The position numbers were made by a program, and so were the translations under genes. A stretch of DNA of 64,000 nucleotides from the NCBI GenBank assembly GCA_905209085.1, contig CAJLRM010000008.1, positions 62,001-126,000 on the forward strand, in the 5' to 3' direction. Below are positions 17,201-24,820 of the stretch, in pieces (within the stretch, counting starts at the first letter, position 1; each line of letters opens with the position of its first letter). This stretch comes from an uncultured Eubacteriales bacterium. GTDB taxonomy: Bacteria; Bacillota; Clostridia; Christensenellales; Borkfalkiaceae. The notes beneath the pieces are model-generated. The model ran no database searches. It saw only the letters and a list, made by a program, of their open reading frames with translations, and was not told the DNA's origin.

Positions 17201-17828
17201 TGAACTCGTCCACGTACTTCTGCATCCCCAGCTTATCGAAAATCGCCTTGATCTCCGCATAGTCGTTTGCTTCGTCGAAACCGTCCACTTTGGAATATTC
17301 GTGGGAAGTTCTGAATCCGTCGAAGAAGTGGAGGAAGGGCACGCTGGATTTGAGCGTGGCAAGGTGCGCCACGAGAGCGAGATCCATCGCTTCCTGCACG
17401 GACGAAGACGCGATCATCGCATACCCCGTCTGACGGCAGGCCATGACGTCGGAATGATCGCCAAAGATGTTCAGCGAATGCGCCGCGAGCGCACGAGCGG
17501 ATACGTGCATGACCATGGGCAGAAGTTCGCCCGAAATCTTATACATATTGGGGATCATCAGGAGCAGACCCTGCGACGCCGTATAGGTAGTAGTGAGCGC
17601 GCCTGCGGAAAGGGAACCGTGAACGGCGCCCGCCGCGCCGCCTTCCGACTGCATCTCCGCGATTTTGAGCTTTTGGCCCCACATATTGGTGCGGCCCGCG
17701 GTAGCCCATTCGTCGGCGGACTCCGCCATCGGCGAAGAGGGAGTGATGGGGTAGATGGCGGCAACTTCCGAGAACGCATACGCGACGTGCGATGCGGCGG
17801 TATTGCCGTCGATGGTCATTTTTTTCAT
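14211..17828 (-). CDS. nifJ: pyruvate:ferredoxin (flavodoxin) oxidoreductase
   Basis: This 1205-residue single-chain enzyme oxidatively decarboxylates pyruvate to acetyl-CoA and CO2 and reduces ferredoxin, a core step of clostridial fermentation. Domains run in the usual order: N-terminal pyrimidine-binding domain with YPITPSSPMAE near residue 30, the gamma-type domain (~420-620), two 4Fe-4S motifs (CIQCAQCSFVCP at ~695-706 and CMGCGVCADVCP at ~750-762), and the C-terminal TPP domain starting at CAGCGETPYVK with GDGWAYDIG and NTGGQ. The length is normal. The ATG at 17828 lies seven bases after GGAGG; an in-frame TTG just upstream is ignored. It is monocistronic, with a good promoter and a strong terminator, and implies a strictly anaerobic lifestyle. 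Confidence 0.97.
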   Translation of the reverse strand: MKKMTIDGNTAASHVAYAFSEVAAIYPITPSSPMAESADEWATAGRTNMWGQKLKIAEMQSEGGAAGAVHGSLSAGALTTTYTASQGLLLMIPNMYKISGELLPMVMHVSARALAAHSLNIFGDHSDVMACRQTGYAMIASSSVQEAMDLALVAHLATLKSSVPFLHFFDGFRTSHEYSKVDGFDEANDYAEIKAIFDKLGMQKYVDEFKARALNPEHPIQKGTAQNGDTYFQNRETANAYYQAVPTIVKEMMEAVSAYTGRSYHLFDYVGAPDAEEVIVVMGSGAETIEESVNKLNAQGKKYGVLKVRLYRPFDATAFVDAIPASCKKLAVLDRTKEPGSLGEPLYLDVCAALLEKGRANVKVYGGRYGLGSKEFTPTMVLSVYKNLEAKEPKNHFTVGIYEDVTNTSLDFSEKLDAAPAGSTSCKFYGLGSDGTVGSNKNTVKIIGDHTDKYVQAYFFYDSKKSGGITVSHLRFGDKPIQSEYLIDAADFIACHNPSYVTRYDMVSDLKEGGAFLLNCEWTSVEALEKELPAKMKNILAKKHAKLYVIDAIKIAGELGLRGKTSTILQSAFFCINPQIMPYESADKNDKNTAVALMKYMAYKSFSRKGDAIVQMNYNAIDSAKENLVKIDIPASWATTSEGAEMVKLADNDYFKNVVAPILALEGDKLPSSAFNADGSVPTGTTKFEKRGVAVLVPEWNIDKCIQCAQCSFVCPHATIRPYLVAEGTSAPADFKTKPALQAKGYGFRIQVSPLDCMGCGVCADVCPVNQKAGSDAAKNGTKVDPANRALNMVPLETIAAREAANWDYAQELPYAPADVIAKMADVKKSQFSQPLFEFSGACAGCGETPYVKVLTQLFGDRMIIANATGCSSIYGGSSPTCPYTVNKEGHGPAWANSLFEDNAEYGYGMSLAYKARRLALKDKVAALAEKWNAWAEGKAACENWIANLDDAKGSKAAAAELVKCLEDCKDCGCDCDELAKEIYKDKDCLVKKSFWILGGDGWAYDIGYGGLDHVIASGEDVNILVLDTEVYSNTGGQASKATPIAAVAKFAAGGKRVKKKDLGMIAATYGYVYVAQCSMGSDKAQFVKALKEAEAYHGPSIIICYAPCINHGINMGKSQTEEKNAVDCGYWQLYRYNPELAEKGENPFTLDSKDPTGDYQAFLQGEVRYASLKKTEPALAEELYKETEEASKERLAGYKKMAGK

Positions 17829-17943
17829 CAAAAAAGCCTCCGTTTATATAATATCGTGTTTATGTCAGGCGCAGGCAAAAACATTCCCGCCGTTTACGGC
17901 GGAAAGTCATGCCCGGCACCCGCTCTATTTCACATACAGTAAT

Positions 17944-17972
17944 ATTATACTTTCTTTTTTTCCATAAGTCAA
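17944..17972 (-). promoter_or_regulatory. sigma-A promoter for nifJ
   Basis: Minus strand TTGACT (17972-17967), 17 bp, TATAAT (17949-17944), about 115 bases before the ATG. Confidence 0.88.
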
Positions 17973-18427
17973 TACCAAAATACCAAAAAACAAAAGAAAT
18001 TCCGTTAAAATTCGTGTAAAATTATTTTTTTTCGCGTTTATGGCGCAAAAAATGCGGGTAGCGCTTTCGTCCGGGAGGTCGAGCGCGCCGCGGGGAGAAA
18101 TCGCGCGCCGCCCGGAGAGCCTGCGGACGGAAAAAAAGCGGCGTATGTTTCTTTGTGAAAAGGCCGGCGCTTGCCCGAAACCTGCGGCGGGAGAAGCGGG
18201 GCGTTTTTTCCCGTTTCTTAGTCCGCGCGCAACAAATAGAGTTATCGGAAGTGCCTTGATGTAAAGTAGGACATAAAATAAGCATTTGCGAAAATTCCGC
18301 TCTCGGAAAAATCCCTTTCGGGATGCGTCGGAGGGAATAGCGGGAGCAAAAAGGAGCCGACGAAGGAAAGCGTAAAGAAAAATCGATAAAAAAATCGTCG
18401 GAAAAGGATAATTTCACCTCATTTTCA
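17973..18427. other. intergenic region without a supported gene
   Basis: About 455 bases between the divergent nifJ and ecf promoters. It is GC-rich at 18050-18220 and A-rich afterwards. Short frames exist on both strands but none has a ribosome binding site plus recognisable protein. I see no tRNA-like or known RNA pattern. Confidence 0.6.
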
Positions 18428-18456
18428 TTGTAATGGCAAAAGAAATTTGCTATAAT
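18428..18456 (+). promoter_or_regulatory. sigma-A promoter of the ecf operon
   Basis: TTGTAA (18428-18433), 17 bp, TATAAT (18451-18456). The predicted transcript has a ~180-base leader before the ecfA start. Confidence 0.8.
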
Positions 18457-18517
18457 AATAAAGTACACAAAAACTTATGCGAAAACGTAAGACTGAAAAT
18501 CGGGCGAAGGAAGAGCG

Positions 18518-18552
18518 ATTGCCGCAAGACAATTGATTGCGGCAGTGTTTTT
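18518..18552 (+). terminator. terminator-like hairpin in the ecf leader (possible attenuator)
   Basis: A 10-bp stem (18518-18527 with 18537-18546), 9-base loop, followed by G and five Ts. It lies inside the leader, between the promoter and the first gene, so full-length transcription requires read-through or an antiterminator. I do not recognise a known riboswitch in the ~55 bases between transcript start and hairpin. Confidence 0.55.
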
Positions 18553-18641
18553 GCGCCTGTGCGGGACAGGCCGCCGCGCGGAGAATTGCGGTCGCGGCAA
18601 AGACGGAACTTGTGCCGCGGACGTTTGGAAAACGAGAAAAA

Positions 18642-20525
18642 ATGGAAGCTATCAAATTTGAAAACGTATATTTTTCATACGACGAAGGGGAGAAGGACTC
18701 CTTTTCCCTAAACGGGATCGATCTCTCCGTGCAGGAAGGGGAATTTTTAGCCGTTTTAGGGCATAACGGCAGCGGAAAATCCACTTTGGCGAGGCTCGTG
18801 GACGGTCTGTTGTCGCCTTCTTCGGGAAAAATCACGGTGCTTGGCATAGACGCCTGCGACGGCAAAAATATCTTCGAAGTGCGCAAAAACGTCGGCATCG
18901 TCTTTCAAAACCCCGACAATCAGACGGTGGCTTCCATCGTCGAGGACGACATCGCGTTCGGACCGGAGAACATCGGCGTGCCCCGCGAAGAAATCGGGGA
19001 ACGCATCGCGTTTGCCCTCGACGCGGTGGGAATGTCGGAATTTCGGCATTCCACGCCCGCCCGCCTTTCGGGCGGACAGAAACAGCGCATCGCCATTGCG
19101 GGCGTACTCGCCTTAAAGCCGAAAATCATGATCCTCGACGAATCCACCGCCATGCTCGATCCCCGCGGTCGGAAAGAAGTGATGGACGTGGTGCTTCGCC
19201 TGAATAAAAAAGAGCATATCACCGTCCTTCTCATCACGCATTTTCCCGAGGAAGCGCTGCTTGCCGATCGGGCGGTCGTCATGAATCGGGGGGAGATCGT
19301 CATGCACGGCGCGCCCGCGGAGATCCTTTGCCGGGAGGAGGATTTGGAAACGTTCAATCTCGCGCTTCCCCGTCCCGTCGCCCTCTGCCGCGCCCTGCGA
19401 AAGGGAGGATTGGCGATTGAGGACGCGCTTACGCCCGAACGGATCGCGGAGGAAATATCCGCCGCTTTGCCGGAGGAAAAGCTCCCCGCGCCGCCTTCGG
19501 ACGGGGAAGAAGGGACAGGGACGGAGAAACGGCAGGTCGATTCCCTGCTCGGCGAGGGCAGGGTGGCGTGCGAAAATCTGACGTATACCTATAACGCGGG
19601 CTCTCCGTTTTCCTCGCAGGCTTTAAAGGGGGTCGATATCCGCATCGACACGGGCGAATTTTTCGGCGTCATCGGGCACACGGGGAGCGGTAAATCGACT
19701 TTCGTACAGCATTTGAACGCCCTCCTTAAAGTGCCTTCCGCCGAAAAAAAATATAGGCCGAAAAAACTCAAAAAGGGACAGACGCCCCCTCCGAAAATCC
19801 GATTGGAGGTAGGCGGGTACGACTTGACGGATAAAAAGACAAACTTTCGGGAACTGAGAGGCAAGGTCGGCATGGTCTTTCAGTATCCCGAATACCAGCT
19901 CTTTGCCGAAACGGTGTTTGCGGACGTGGCGTTCGGCTTGAAGAACTTTTCGCCCTCCCCGCTCACCGCGGAGGACACGAAGAGAGCCGTCCGCGAAGCC
20001 CTCGAAATGGTGGGATTGGACTATGACGGAATCAGGGACCGCTCCCCGTTCGAACTGTCGGGCGGACAAAAGCGCCGGGTGGCGATCGCGGGCGTCATCG
20101 TCACGAAGCCGCAGATTCTCGTCCTGGACGAGCCCGCGGCGGGGTTAGATCCTCTCGGAAAACGAGAAATTATGCAACTTTTACACAAAATTCACAAAGA
20201 ATGGTGTAAAACTGTCATAATTGTGTCGCATGATATGGATGAGATCAGTGAAAACTGTACGCGCGCGGCGGTTTTTTCCGAAGGAAAAGTCGTGGCGGAG
20301 GACGTTCCCGCGCGTTTGTTCTCGCGGCCTGAGCAGCTCGCTTCCCTCGGTCTGGACGTTCCCTTTACGGCAAAGATCGCGGCAGCGTTGAAGGAGCGGG
20401 GCGTGCATATTTATTCCGATTTCACCTCGGAAAACTTCGTCGAAAAAGTGCTGGAATACGCGGCGCTTTGCAAAGCCTTTGCGGGGGCGGGAGAAACGGA
20501 GAAGGGAGGTGGCGCGAATGCGTGA
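18642..20525 (+). CDS. ecfA: fused energy-coupling factor transporter ATPase EcfA1-EcfA2
   Basis: One 627-residue chain carries two complete ECF-type ABC ATPases. The first half has Walker A GHNGSGKST (~40-48), Q-loop in VFQNPDNQ (~89), signature LSGGQKQR (~142) and Walker B MILDES (~163). The second has GHTGSGKST (~345-353), VFQYPEYQ (~412), ELSGGQKRR (~471) and VLDEPAAGLDP (~494). Residues ~281-303 form an acidic, Pro/Gly-rich linker. Normally EcfA1 and EcfA2 are separate ~280-residue proteins forming a heterodimer; here they are joined in the usual gene order. An extra ~25-residue basic/proline segment (~370-388) sits between Walker A and the Q-loop of the second half. With EcfT it powers uptake of vitamins through substrate-specific S components encoded elsewhere. 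The gene overlaps ecfT by eight bases. Confidence 0.93.
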   Translation: MEAIKFENVYFSYDEGEKDSFSLNGIDLSVQEGEFLAVLGHNGSGKSTLARLVDGLLSPSSGKITVLGIDACDGKNIFEVRKNVGIVFQNPDNQTVASIVEDDIAFGPENIGVPREEIGERIAFALDAVGMSEFRHSTPARLSGGQKQRIAIAGVLALKPKIMILDESTAMLDPRGRKEVMDVVLRLNKKEHITVLLITHFPEEALLADRAVVMNRGEIVMHGAPAEILCREEDLETFNLALPRPVALCRALRKGGLAIEDALTPERIAEEISAALPEEKLPAPPSDGEEGTGTEKRQVDSLLGEGRVACENLTYTYNAGSPFSSQALKGVDIRIDTGEFFGVIGHTGSGKSTFVQHLNALLKVPSAEKKYRPKKLKKGQTPPPKIRLEVGGYDLTDKKTNFRELRGKVGMVFQYPEYQLFAETVFADVAFGLKNFSPSPLTAEDTKRAVREALEMVGLDYDGIRDRSPFELSGGQKRRVAIAGVIVTKPQILVLDEPAAGLDPLGKREIMQLLHKIHKEWCKTVIIVSHDMDEISENCTRAAVFSEGKVVAEDVPARLFSRPEQLASLGLDVPFTAKIAAALKERGVHIYSDFTSENFVEKVLEYAALCKAFAGAGETEKGGGANA

Positions 20526-21330
20526 CGTTTCTTTCGGACAATATTATCCCGCCGATTCCGTCGTGCATCGGTGCGACCCGCGGACCAAGCTCCTCTTTCT
20601 AATCGTCTATATCGCGGCGGTTTTTACGGCGAAAAATTTTTACGGTCTGGCGGCGTGCGCGCTCGTGTTCGTTTTGGTGGCCGCGCTGTCGCGGGTGCCG
20701 ATAGGGAGCGTTCTCCGCTCGGTGAAGGCGATCGTCTTTCTTTTGATCTTCACCGCCGTGCTCAACCTGTTTTTCTATTCGGGCGAAACGATCCTCTGGC
20801 AGTGGAAATTTCTCAAATTCACGAAAGAGGGAATCTTTTATACGATTTTCCTGTCGGCGCGCCTGTTTTTGCTCGTCATGGGCTCGGCGATCCTCACGCT
20901 GACGACTACGCCCGTATCTTTGACGGACGGCATCGAAAGTCTGCTGTTCCCCCTGAAACTCATCCGTTTTCCCGTGCACGAACTCGCGCTCATCATGTCC
21001 ATCGCCCTCCGCTTCATCCCCATCTTGACGGACGAAACGGGGCGGATCATGAACGCGCAGAAGGCGCGCGGCGCGGATTTCGAATCGGGCGGACTCATCA
21101 GGCGGATCAAGGCGGTGATCCCCGTGTTGATTCCTCTTCTCATCAGCGCTTTCCGCCGGGCGGACGAACTCGGCGACGCGATGGACGCGAGGTGCTATTC
21201 GGGCAGCAAGGTGCGGACGAAATATAAAAAACTGACCTTTGCCCTGCGCGATTTGTGGGCGTTTCTCCTGTGCGGGGCACTGCTGGCGGGCGTCATTCTG
21301 CTCCGCGTCTATTTCTCCAACGTCATTTAG
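20518..21330 (+). CDS. ecfT: energy-coupling factor transporter transmembrane protein EcfT
   Basis: The ATG at 20518 has GGGAGGTGG just upstream and overlaps the ecfA stop by eight bases, implying coupled translation. The 270-residue protein begins FGQYYPADSVVHRCDPRTKLL, a typical EcfT start (quoted in part: P-x-x-S-x-x-H-x-x-D-P-R-T-K), then has about five membrane helices. The cytoplasmic coupling helices carry the Ala-Arg-Gly motifs: AQKARGADF near residue 180 and DAMDARCYSG near 220. It is the membrane scaffold linking the EcfA ATPases to S components. The order ecfA1-ecfA2-ecfT-truA is common in Bacillota. Confidence 0.94.
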   Translation: MRDVSFGQYYPADSVVHRCDPRTKLLFLIVYIAAVFTAKNFYGLAACALVFVLVAALSRVPIGSVLRSVKAIVFLLIFTAVLNLFFYSGETILWQWKFLKFTKEGIFYTIFLSARLFLLVMGSAILTLTTTPVSLTDGIESLLFPLKLIRFPVHELALIMSIALRFIPILTDETGRIMNAQKARGADFESGGLIRRIKAVIPVLIPLLISAFRRADELGDAMDARCYSGSKVRTKYKKLTFALRDLWAFLLCGALLAGVILLRVYFSNVI

Positions 21331-21341
21331 GGAGGCTTGCC

Positions 21342-22106
21342 ATGCGATACGTTTTGAAGATTGCCTATGACGGCACGGGGTACGCGGGCTGGCAAAGGCA
21401 GAAAAACGCGCTCTCCGTGCAGGAGGCTTTGGAGGACGGAATGCGGCGGGCGCTCGGCGCCGACTGCCGGGTCACGGCGAGCGGCAGGACGGACGCGGGC
21501 GTGCACGCGGCGGGGCAGATCTGTCATTTCGACGCGGAGGGGCTCACCGTCCCGCCGGGCAGGCTGCCGGACTGCATCAATCCCTTTCTGCCGCCCGCAA
21601 TCCGCGTCCTTGCGGGCGGCGCGGCGGAAGAAAATTTCGATTGCAGCCGCCGCGCCAAGAGGAAGACGTACTGCTATTCGCTCTACGTTTCGGAGAGGGA
21701 AATGCCCTTAAAGGAACGCTATGCGGTGCGCCTCGAATCCGCGCCCGAGCTCGCGGCGTTGCAAAGCGCGGCGAAACTCTTTGAGGGCGAGCACGATTTC
21801 AAAGCCTTCTGCGCCTCGGGCTCCTCTGTCAGGACCACCGTAAGGACGGTATATTTCGTGCGGGTGGAGGAATCGGAGAGCTGGGGAAGCAGGGATTTGA
21901 AAATTTACGTCTGCGGAAACGGATTTTTATATAACATGGTGAGGACGATGACGGGGGAACTTTTAGAACTCGCCTCGAAAAAGCGGGAAGTACGGAGCCT
22001 TTTCGAAGCGTTTGAAACGGGAAAACGGGAACTTTTGGGTAAAACGATGCCCGCCAAGGGGCTGACGCTCGCGGGCGTGGAGTACGGGGAGGATATGTCT
22101 TTATGA
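21342..22106 (+). CDS. truA: tRNA pseudouridine(38-40) synthase TruA
   Basis: The ATG at 21342 follows GGAGG by six bases, twelve bases after the ecfT stop. The 254-residue cytoplasmic enzyme isomerises uridines 38-40 in the tRNA anticodon arm. It starts with the typical RYVLKIAYDGTGYAGWQRQ, has the catalytic Asp ~51 in SGRTDAGVHA, and ends with the YNMVRTMTG motif and the L-x-x-x-G-V-E-Y strand. The length is normal. Its stop overlaps the next ATG in an ATGA arrangement, so the whole ecf-truA-protease run appears to be one operon. Confidence 0.95.
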   Translation: MRYVLKIAYDGTGYAGWQRQKNALSVQEALEDGMRRALGADCRVTASGRTDAGVHAAGQICHFDAEGLTVPPGRLPDCINPFLPPAIRVLAGGAAEENFDCSRRAKRKTYCYSLYVSEREMPLKERYAVRLESAPELAALQSAAKLFEGEHDFKAFCASGSSVRTTVRTVYFVRVEESESWGSRDLKIYVCGNGFLYNMVRTMTGELLELASKKREVRSLFEAFETGKRELLGKTMPAKGLTLAGVEYGEDMSL

Positions 22107-23218
22107 AAGCAAACGATCGATATAATCCCAACAGCTTCAACGCGCTGCACGCGGGTGTGGCGTTCCTCGCCTTTTGGGCGATGAATCTGGGGCTTTCTTT
22201 CCTTTTTGCGGCGTTTGAAAAAAACGGCGTCCGCATCGAAGACGAGTATGCGGAGATGTGTCTGCAACTCATTCTGATGGCGGCGGGACTCGCTCTGATC
22301 GTTTTGATCATGAGCCTCGCAGCCAGGTCGAACGCGATAAACGGAGGCGGCTTTCTCGTGCGAAAGGGCTGCGGAACGGAAATTTTGATGGCTTTCGTTC
22401 TCATTTTCGGCTTGTGCTCTCTGCTTATGCCGCTTGCGCAGTCTTTCGCGGAAAATTGCGACTTTATCCGTTTCCGCGGGAACATACCCAATGTAGACCC
22501 TCAGGCGCAGGTAGATGCCGAAGACGTGAGCTATTATCCGCTTCTCCTCATCGTGCTGATGCCCGTTTTGCCTGCGATCTTCGAGGAACTTTTGTTCCGC
22601 GGCGTCATTTTAAAGGGATTGCTGCAATTCGGAAAGGTACCGGCTGTGGTGCTTTCCGCCTTGATGTTTGCGCTCGCGCACGGCTCGTACGAACAGTTTA
22701 TCTATCAGTTCATCGTGGGGATAGTCGTCGGATTCCTCTTTGTGGAAACGAAAAATATTTTCGTTTCGATGGCGGCGCATTTTGCCAATAATTTTTTCGC
22801 TTCCTGGGTATTGGGCATCAATCTGCTGGCGGCGGGAGAGGGAGCAAACAGCGCCATTTATCAGGCCGTCGTACAGGTGATGTTCTATCTCCTCGGCGCC
22901 GTATGCATCGTGGCGGCGTTTCTCTATTTCGGAAAACGGATGCTCCATATGCGCAGCTTCCCCGAGAACGCGCGCGGGGACGTCGCCGCGTCCTTTGTGG
23001 TCAACGATATGGTGTCGGGAACGCTCGTCGAGAGAAAAGCGTGGTACGCCTGCGGCGCTTTGCTGCAAAAAAACGCCGAGCCGAAATTTTTTGTCAATAA
23101 AAAAGGCGGCAGAAATTCTCTCAATCGCAAATCGGGATTCGTTCCGGCGGCGATCGTGATCGGGATCGGTCTTGCGATAGCCGTAGGCTTCCTCGTCCTG
23201 TCTTTGGTCGTCGTATAA
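22103..23218 (+). CDS. CPBP family intramembrane glutamic endopeptidase
   Basis: A 371-residue polytopic membrane protein of the CAAX protease and bacteriocin-processing (CPBP, Abi/Rce1) family. The core motifs are FEELLFRG (Glu-Glu at ~161-162), ALAHGSYEQF with His ~192, and MAAHFANN with a further His. About eight hydrophobic segments are visible, including two at the N terminus and one at the extreme C terminus (AAIVIGIGLAIAVGFLVLS in part). Between them lies a ~90-residue soluble region with a KKGGRNSLNRKSG basic stretch. Substrates are not predictable; family members process prenylated or bacteriocin-like peptides. It overlaps truA by four bases (ATGA). No bacteriocin gene is adjacent. 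Confidence 0.88.
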   Translation: MKANDRYNPNSFNALHAGVAFLAFWAMNLGLSFLFAAFEKNGVRIEDEYAEMCLQLILMAAGLALIVLIMSLAARSNAINGGGFLVRKGCGTEILMAFVLIFGLCSLLMPLAQSFAENCDFIRFRGNIPNVDPQAQVDAEDVSYYPLLLIVLMPVLPAIFEELLFRGVILKGLLQFGKVPAVVLSALMFALAHGSYEQFIYQFIVGIVVGFLFVETKNIFVSMAAHFANNFFASWVLGINLLAAGEGANSAIYQAVVQVMFYLLGAVCIVAAFLYFGKRMLHMRSFPENARGDVAASFVVNDMVSGTLVERKAWYACGALLQKNAEPKFFVNKKGGRNSLNRKSGFVPAAIVIGIGLAIAVGFLVLSLVVV

Positions 23219-23650
23219 TACGTACATAGGGCGTGTCCTTGAAATTCTCGAAAGCCTGTTTAAATGTTTCGACGTAAAGGTACGGGGAGAGAGGGCCGTT
23301 CTTTTGTGCGGCGCTTCCCGAAGGGACCTCCCGCCGCAGGAGGCGCTTTTAAAGTTCTTTCGCGCTTGCGGCAAAGAGCTTTCGTCTTTTGTTAAAATAA
23401 ACTTTATCTTGTAGGAGTCTGTGCACGGGACGCGAAAATCAAGCCTTTGGCGACTTTTGGCAATACGCCGCTGTGTTCGCCCGACTCGCGCCCCGCCTTA
23501 CGCAAAAGGACTCTTAAAATCTTTGATTTTTCGTTTGTGCGGCGGCGCCGCGCAGAAATACATACTCGGGGAAAACGGGAGAATTTAAAAAATGAACGGG
23601 GAAAATCGGAGCGGGTATGAGAGCGTCCGAACGGGCGTTCGGGAGTAAGA
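23219..23650 (+). other. 432-base intergenic region with a possible 18-codon leader frame
   Basis: No established gene is visible. A tiny frame at 23592-23648 starts with ATG nine bases after GGGAG and stops two bases before the ATG of the next gene, so it could be a coupling leader peptide. A GC-rich imperfect hairpin around 23310-23355 may terminate the upstream operon. No convincing promoter is seen. Confidence 0.3.
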
Positions 23651-24619
23651 ATGGAAATTTTCGAAATTTATCAAGTGGTTTTGTTTTTCGGACTCTTGTT
23701 TGCGAAAGGCGCGGTGAGCGGCCGCCTTCTGTATGGCTGTGTTTTCATCGGGCTGGGGATCTGGCTGGCGCTGTTTGTCTTGCAGGGCGTAGGTATGTAC
23801 AAGATGGCAAAAAACAGAAGCCTGAAAAACAAATGGCTGGCGTTCGTGCCCTTCGTCAATATCTGGTATATGGGAAAGCTGGCGGGGACGTGTAACATTT
23901 TCGGCAGAAAGATGAAGAGGGCGGGGCTTTATACCATGCTCGCCCAAATTCTGGCGGTGGTGGTCTGCGCGGCGACGGTTGCGGCGAAAATCATGCTCTA
24001 CACGACGTATGCGGGCGACATGATTCAGAACGAATCGGGCAGTCCGCAGTGGCCGGGTCTGACGGGCTTCGCCATGTACGTTCGCAATTATTACTATTTC
24101 AGCGATTTCATCGTTTCCATCGCCCAGCTCGCTTACACCATCATGCTCTTTATCCTCCTGATGGGGCTTTACAAGAAATACTACGCGCGGGGATACCTGC
24201 TCATCTCCTGGCTGGCGCTGTTAGTTCCCGCTTCGAGATACGTCGCGGTGTTCGTGCTTCGGAATAATAAGGCGATAGACTACGACGCCTATATGCGCGC
24301 CAAGCGCGAGGAATTTATGCGCCGTCAACAGCAGAATCCTTACGGGAATCCGTATAACCGCGGACCGTACAATCAAGGACCTTACAGTCAGAATCCGTAC
24401 GGGGGAAATCCCTACAATCAACCTCCTGACGGCTACGGACAGAATAATAACCCGCCGGGCGGGCAGAAGAGCGCGCCGGACGATCCCTTCTCCGAATTTG
24501 CCTCCGGTTCCTCGTCGGGGAAAAATTCTTCCGACAAAGGGAACTCCGCGGACGGCACAGGCGGCTCGAATCCTTCGGGGACTAGCGGCGGCTCGGGGGG
24601 CGACGACTTGTTCGGCTGA
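23651..24619 (+). CDS. membrane protein with Asn/Pro/Tyr/Gly-rich C-terminal tail
   Basis: I do not recognise a named family. The 322-residue protein has about five hydrophobic segments in residues 1-205: two near the N terminus, one near 90-115, one near 150-180 and one near 183-200. Between them are short basic loops such as KMAKNRSLKNKW, reminiscent of DUF5684-type signal peptidase I-like membrane proteins. The cytoplasmic tail (~215-322) is low complexity, with PYGNPYNRGPYNQGPY-type repeats followed by a Ser/Gly/Asp-rich stretch. Such tails often mediate weak protein contacts. GGAG lies shortly before the ATG, and a terminator follows. Function unknown. Confidence 0.75.
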   Translation: MEIFEIYQVVLFFGLLFAKGAVSGRLLYGCVFIGLGIWLALFVLQGVGMYKMAKNRSLKNKWLAFVPFVNIWYMGKLAGTCNIFGRKMKRAGLYTMLAQILAVVVCAATVAAKIMLYTTYAGDMIQNESGSPQWPGLTGFAMYVRNYYYFSDFIVSIAQLAYTIMLFILLMGLYKKYYARGYLLISWLALLVPASRYVAVFVLRNNKAIDYDAYMRAKREEFMRRQQQNPYGNPYNRGPYNQGPYSQNPYGGNPYNQPPDGYGQNNNPPGGQKSAPDDPFSEFASGSSSGKNSSDKGNSADGTGGSNPSGTSGGSGGDDLFG

Positions 24620-24651
24620 GCGAAAGACGAGCTTTTTAAACGGAATAGACC

Positions 24652-24694
24652 AAAAGACGGAAATAAGCGAAAGTTATAATTTCCGTCTTTTTTT
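24652..24694 (+). terminator. intrinsic terminator
   Basis: A perfect 13-bp A/T- and G/C-mixed stem (24652-24664 with 24679-24691) leading into a T tract, 33 bases after the membrane protein stop. Confidence 0.85.
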
Positions 24695-24716
24695 GTGCAA
24701 AAGGGGCGCGAAATGA

Positions 24717-24745
24717 TTTACAGGGCAAAATTAGTGTGATATAAT
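24717..24745 (+). promoter_or_regulatory. sigma-A promoter for mnmE
   Basis: TTTACA (24717-24722), 17 bp, TATAAT (24740-24745), about 75 bases upstream of the mnmE start. Confidence 0.85.
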
Positions 24746-24820
24746 AGGATTAATTATAAATTTCAGTTATAACTGCTGTTAGAAAAACGAAAGGACGGAC
24801 GCGATCGGGAGGCGGCGTTT

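Noticed and set aside
18022..18468. Open frames in the nifJ-ecf gap on both strands
   Set aside because: They overlap each other, the ecf promoter lies inside one of them, and no protein family or ribosome binding site supports them.
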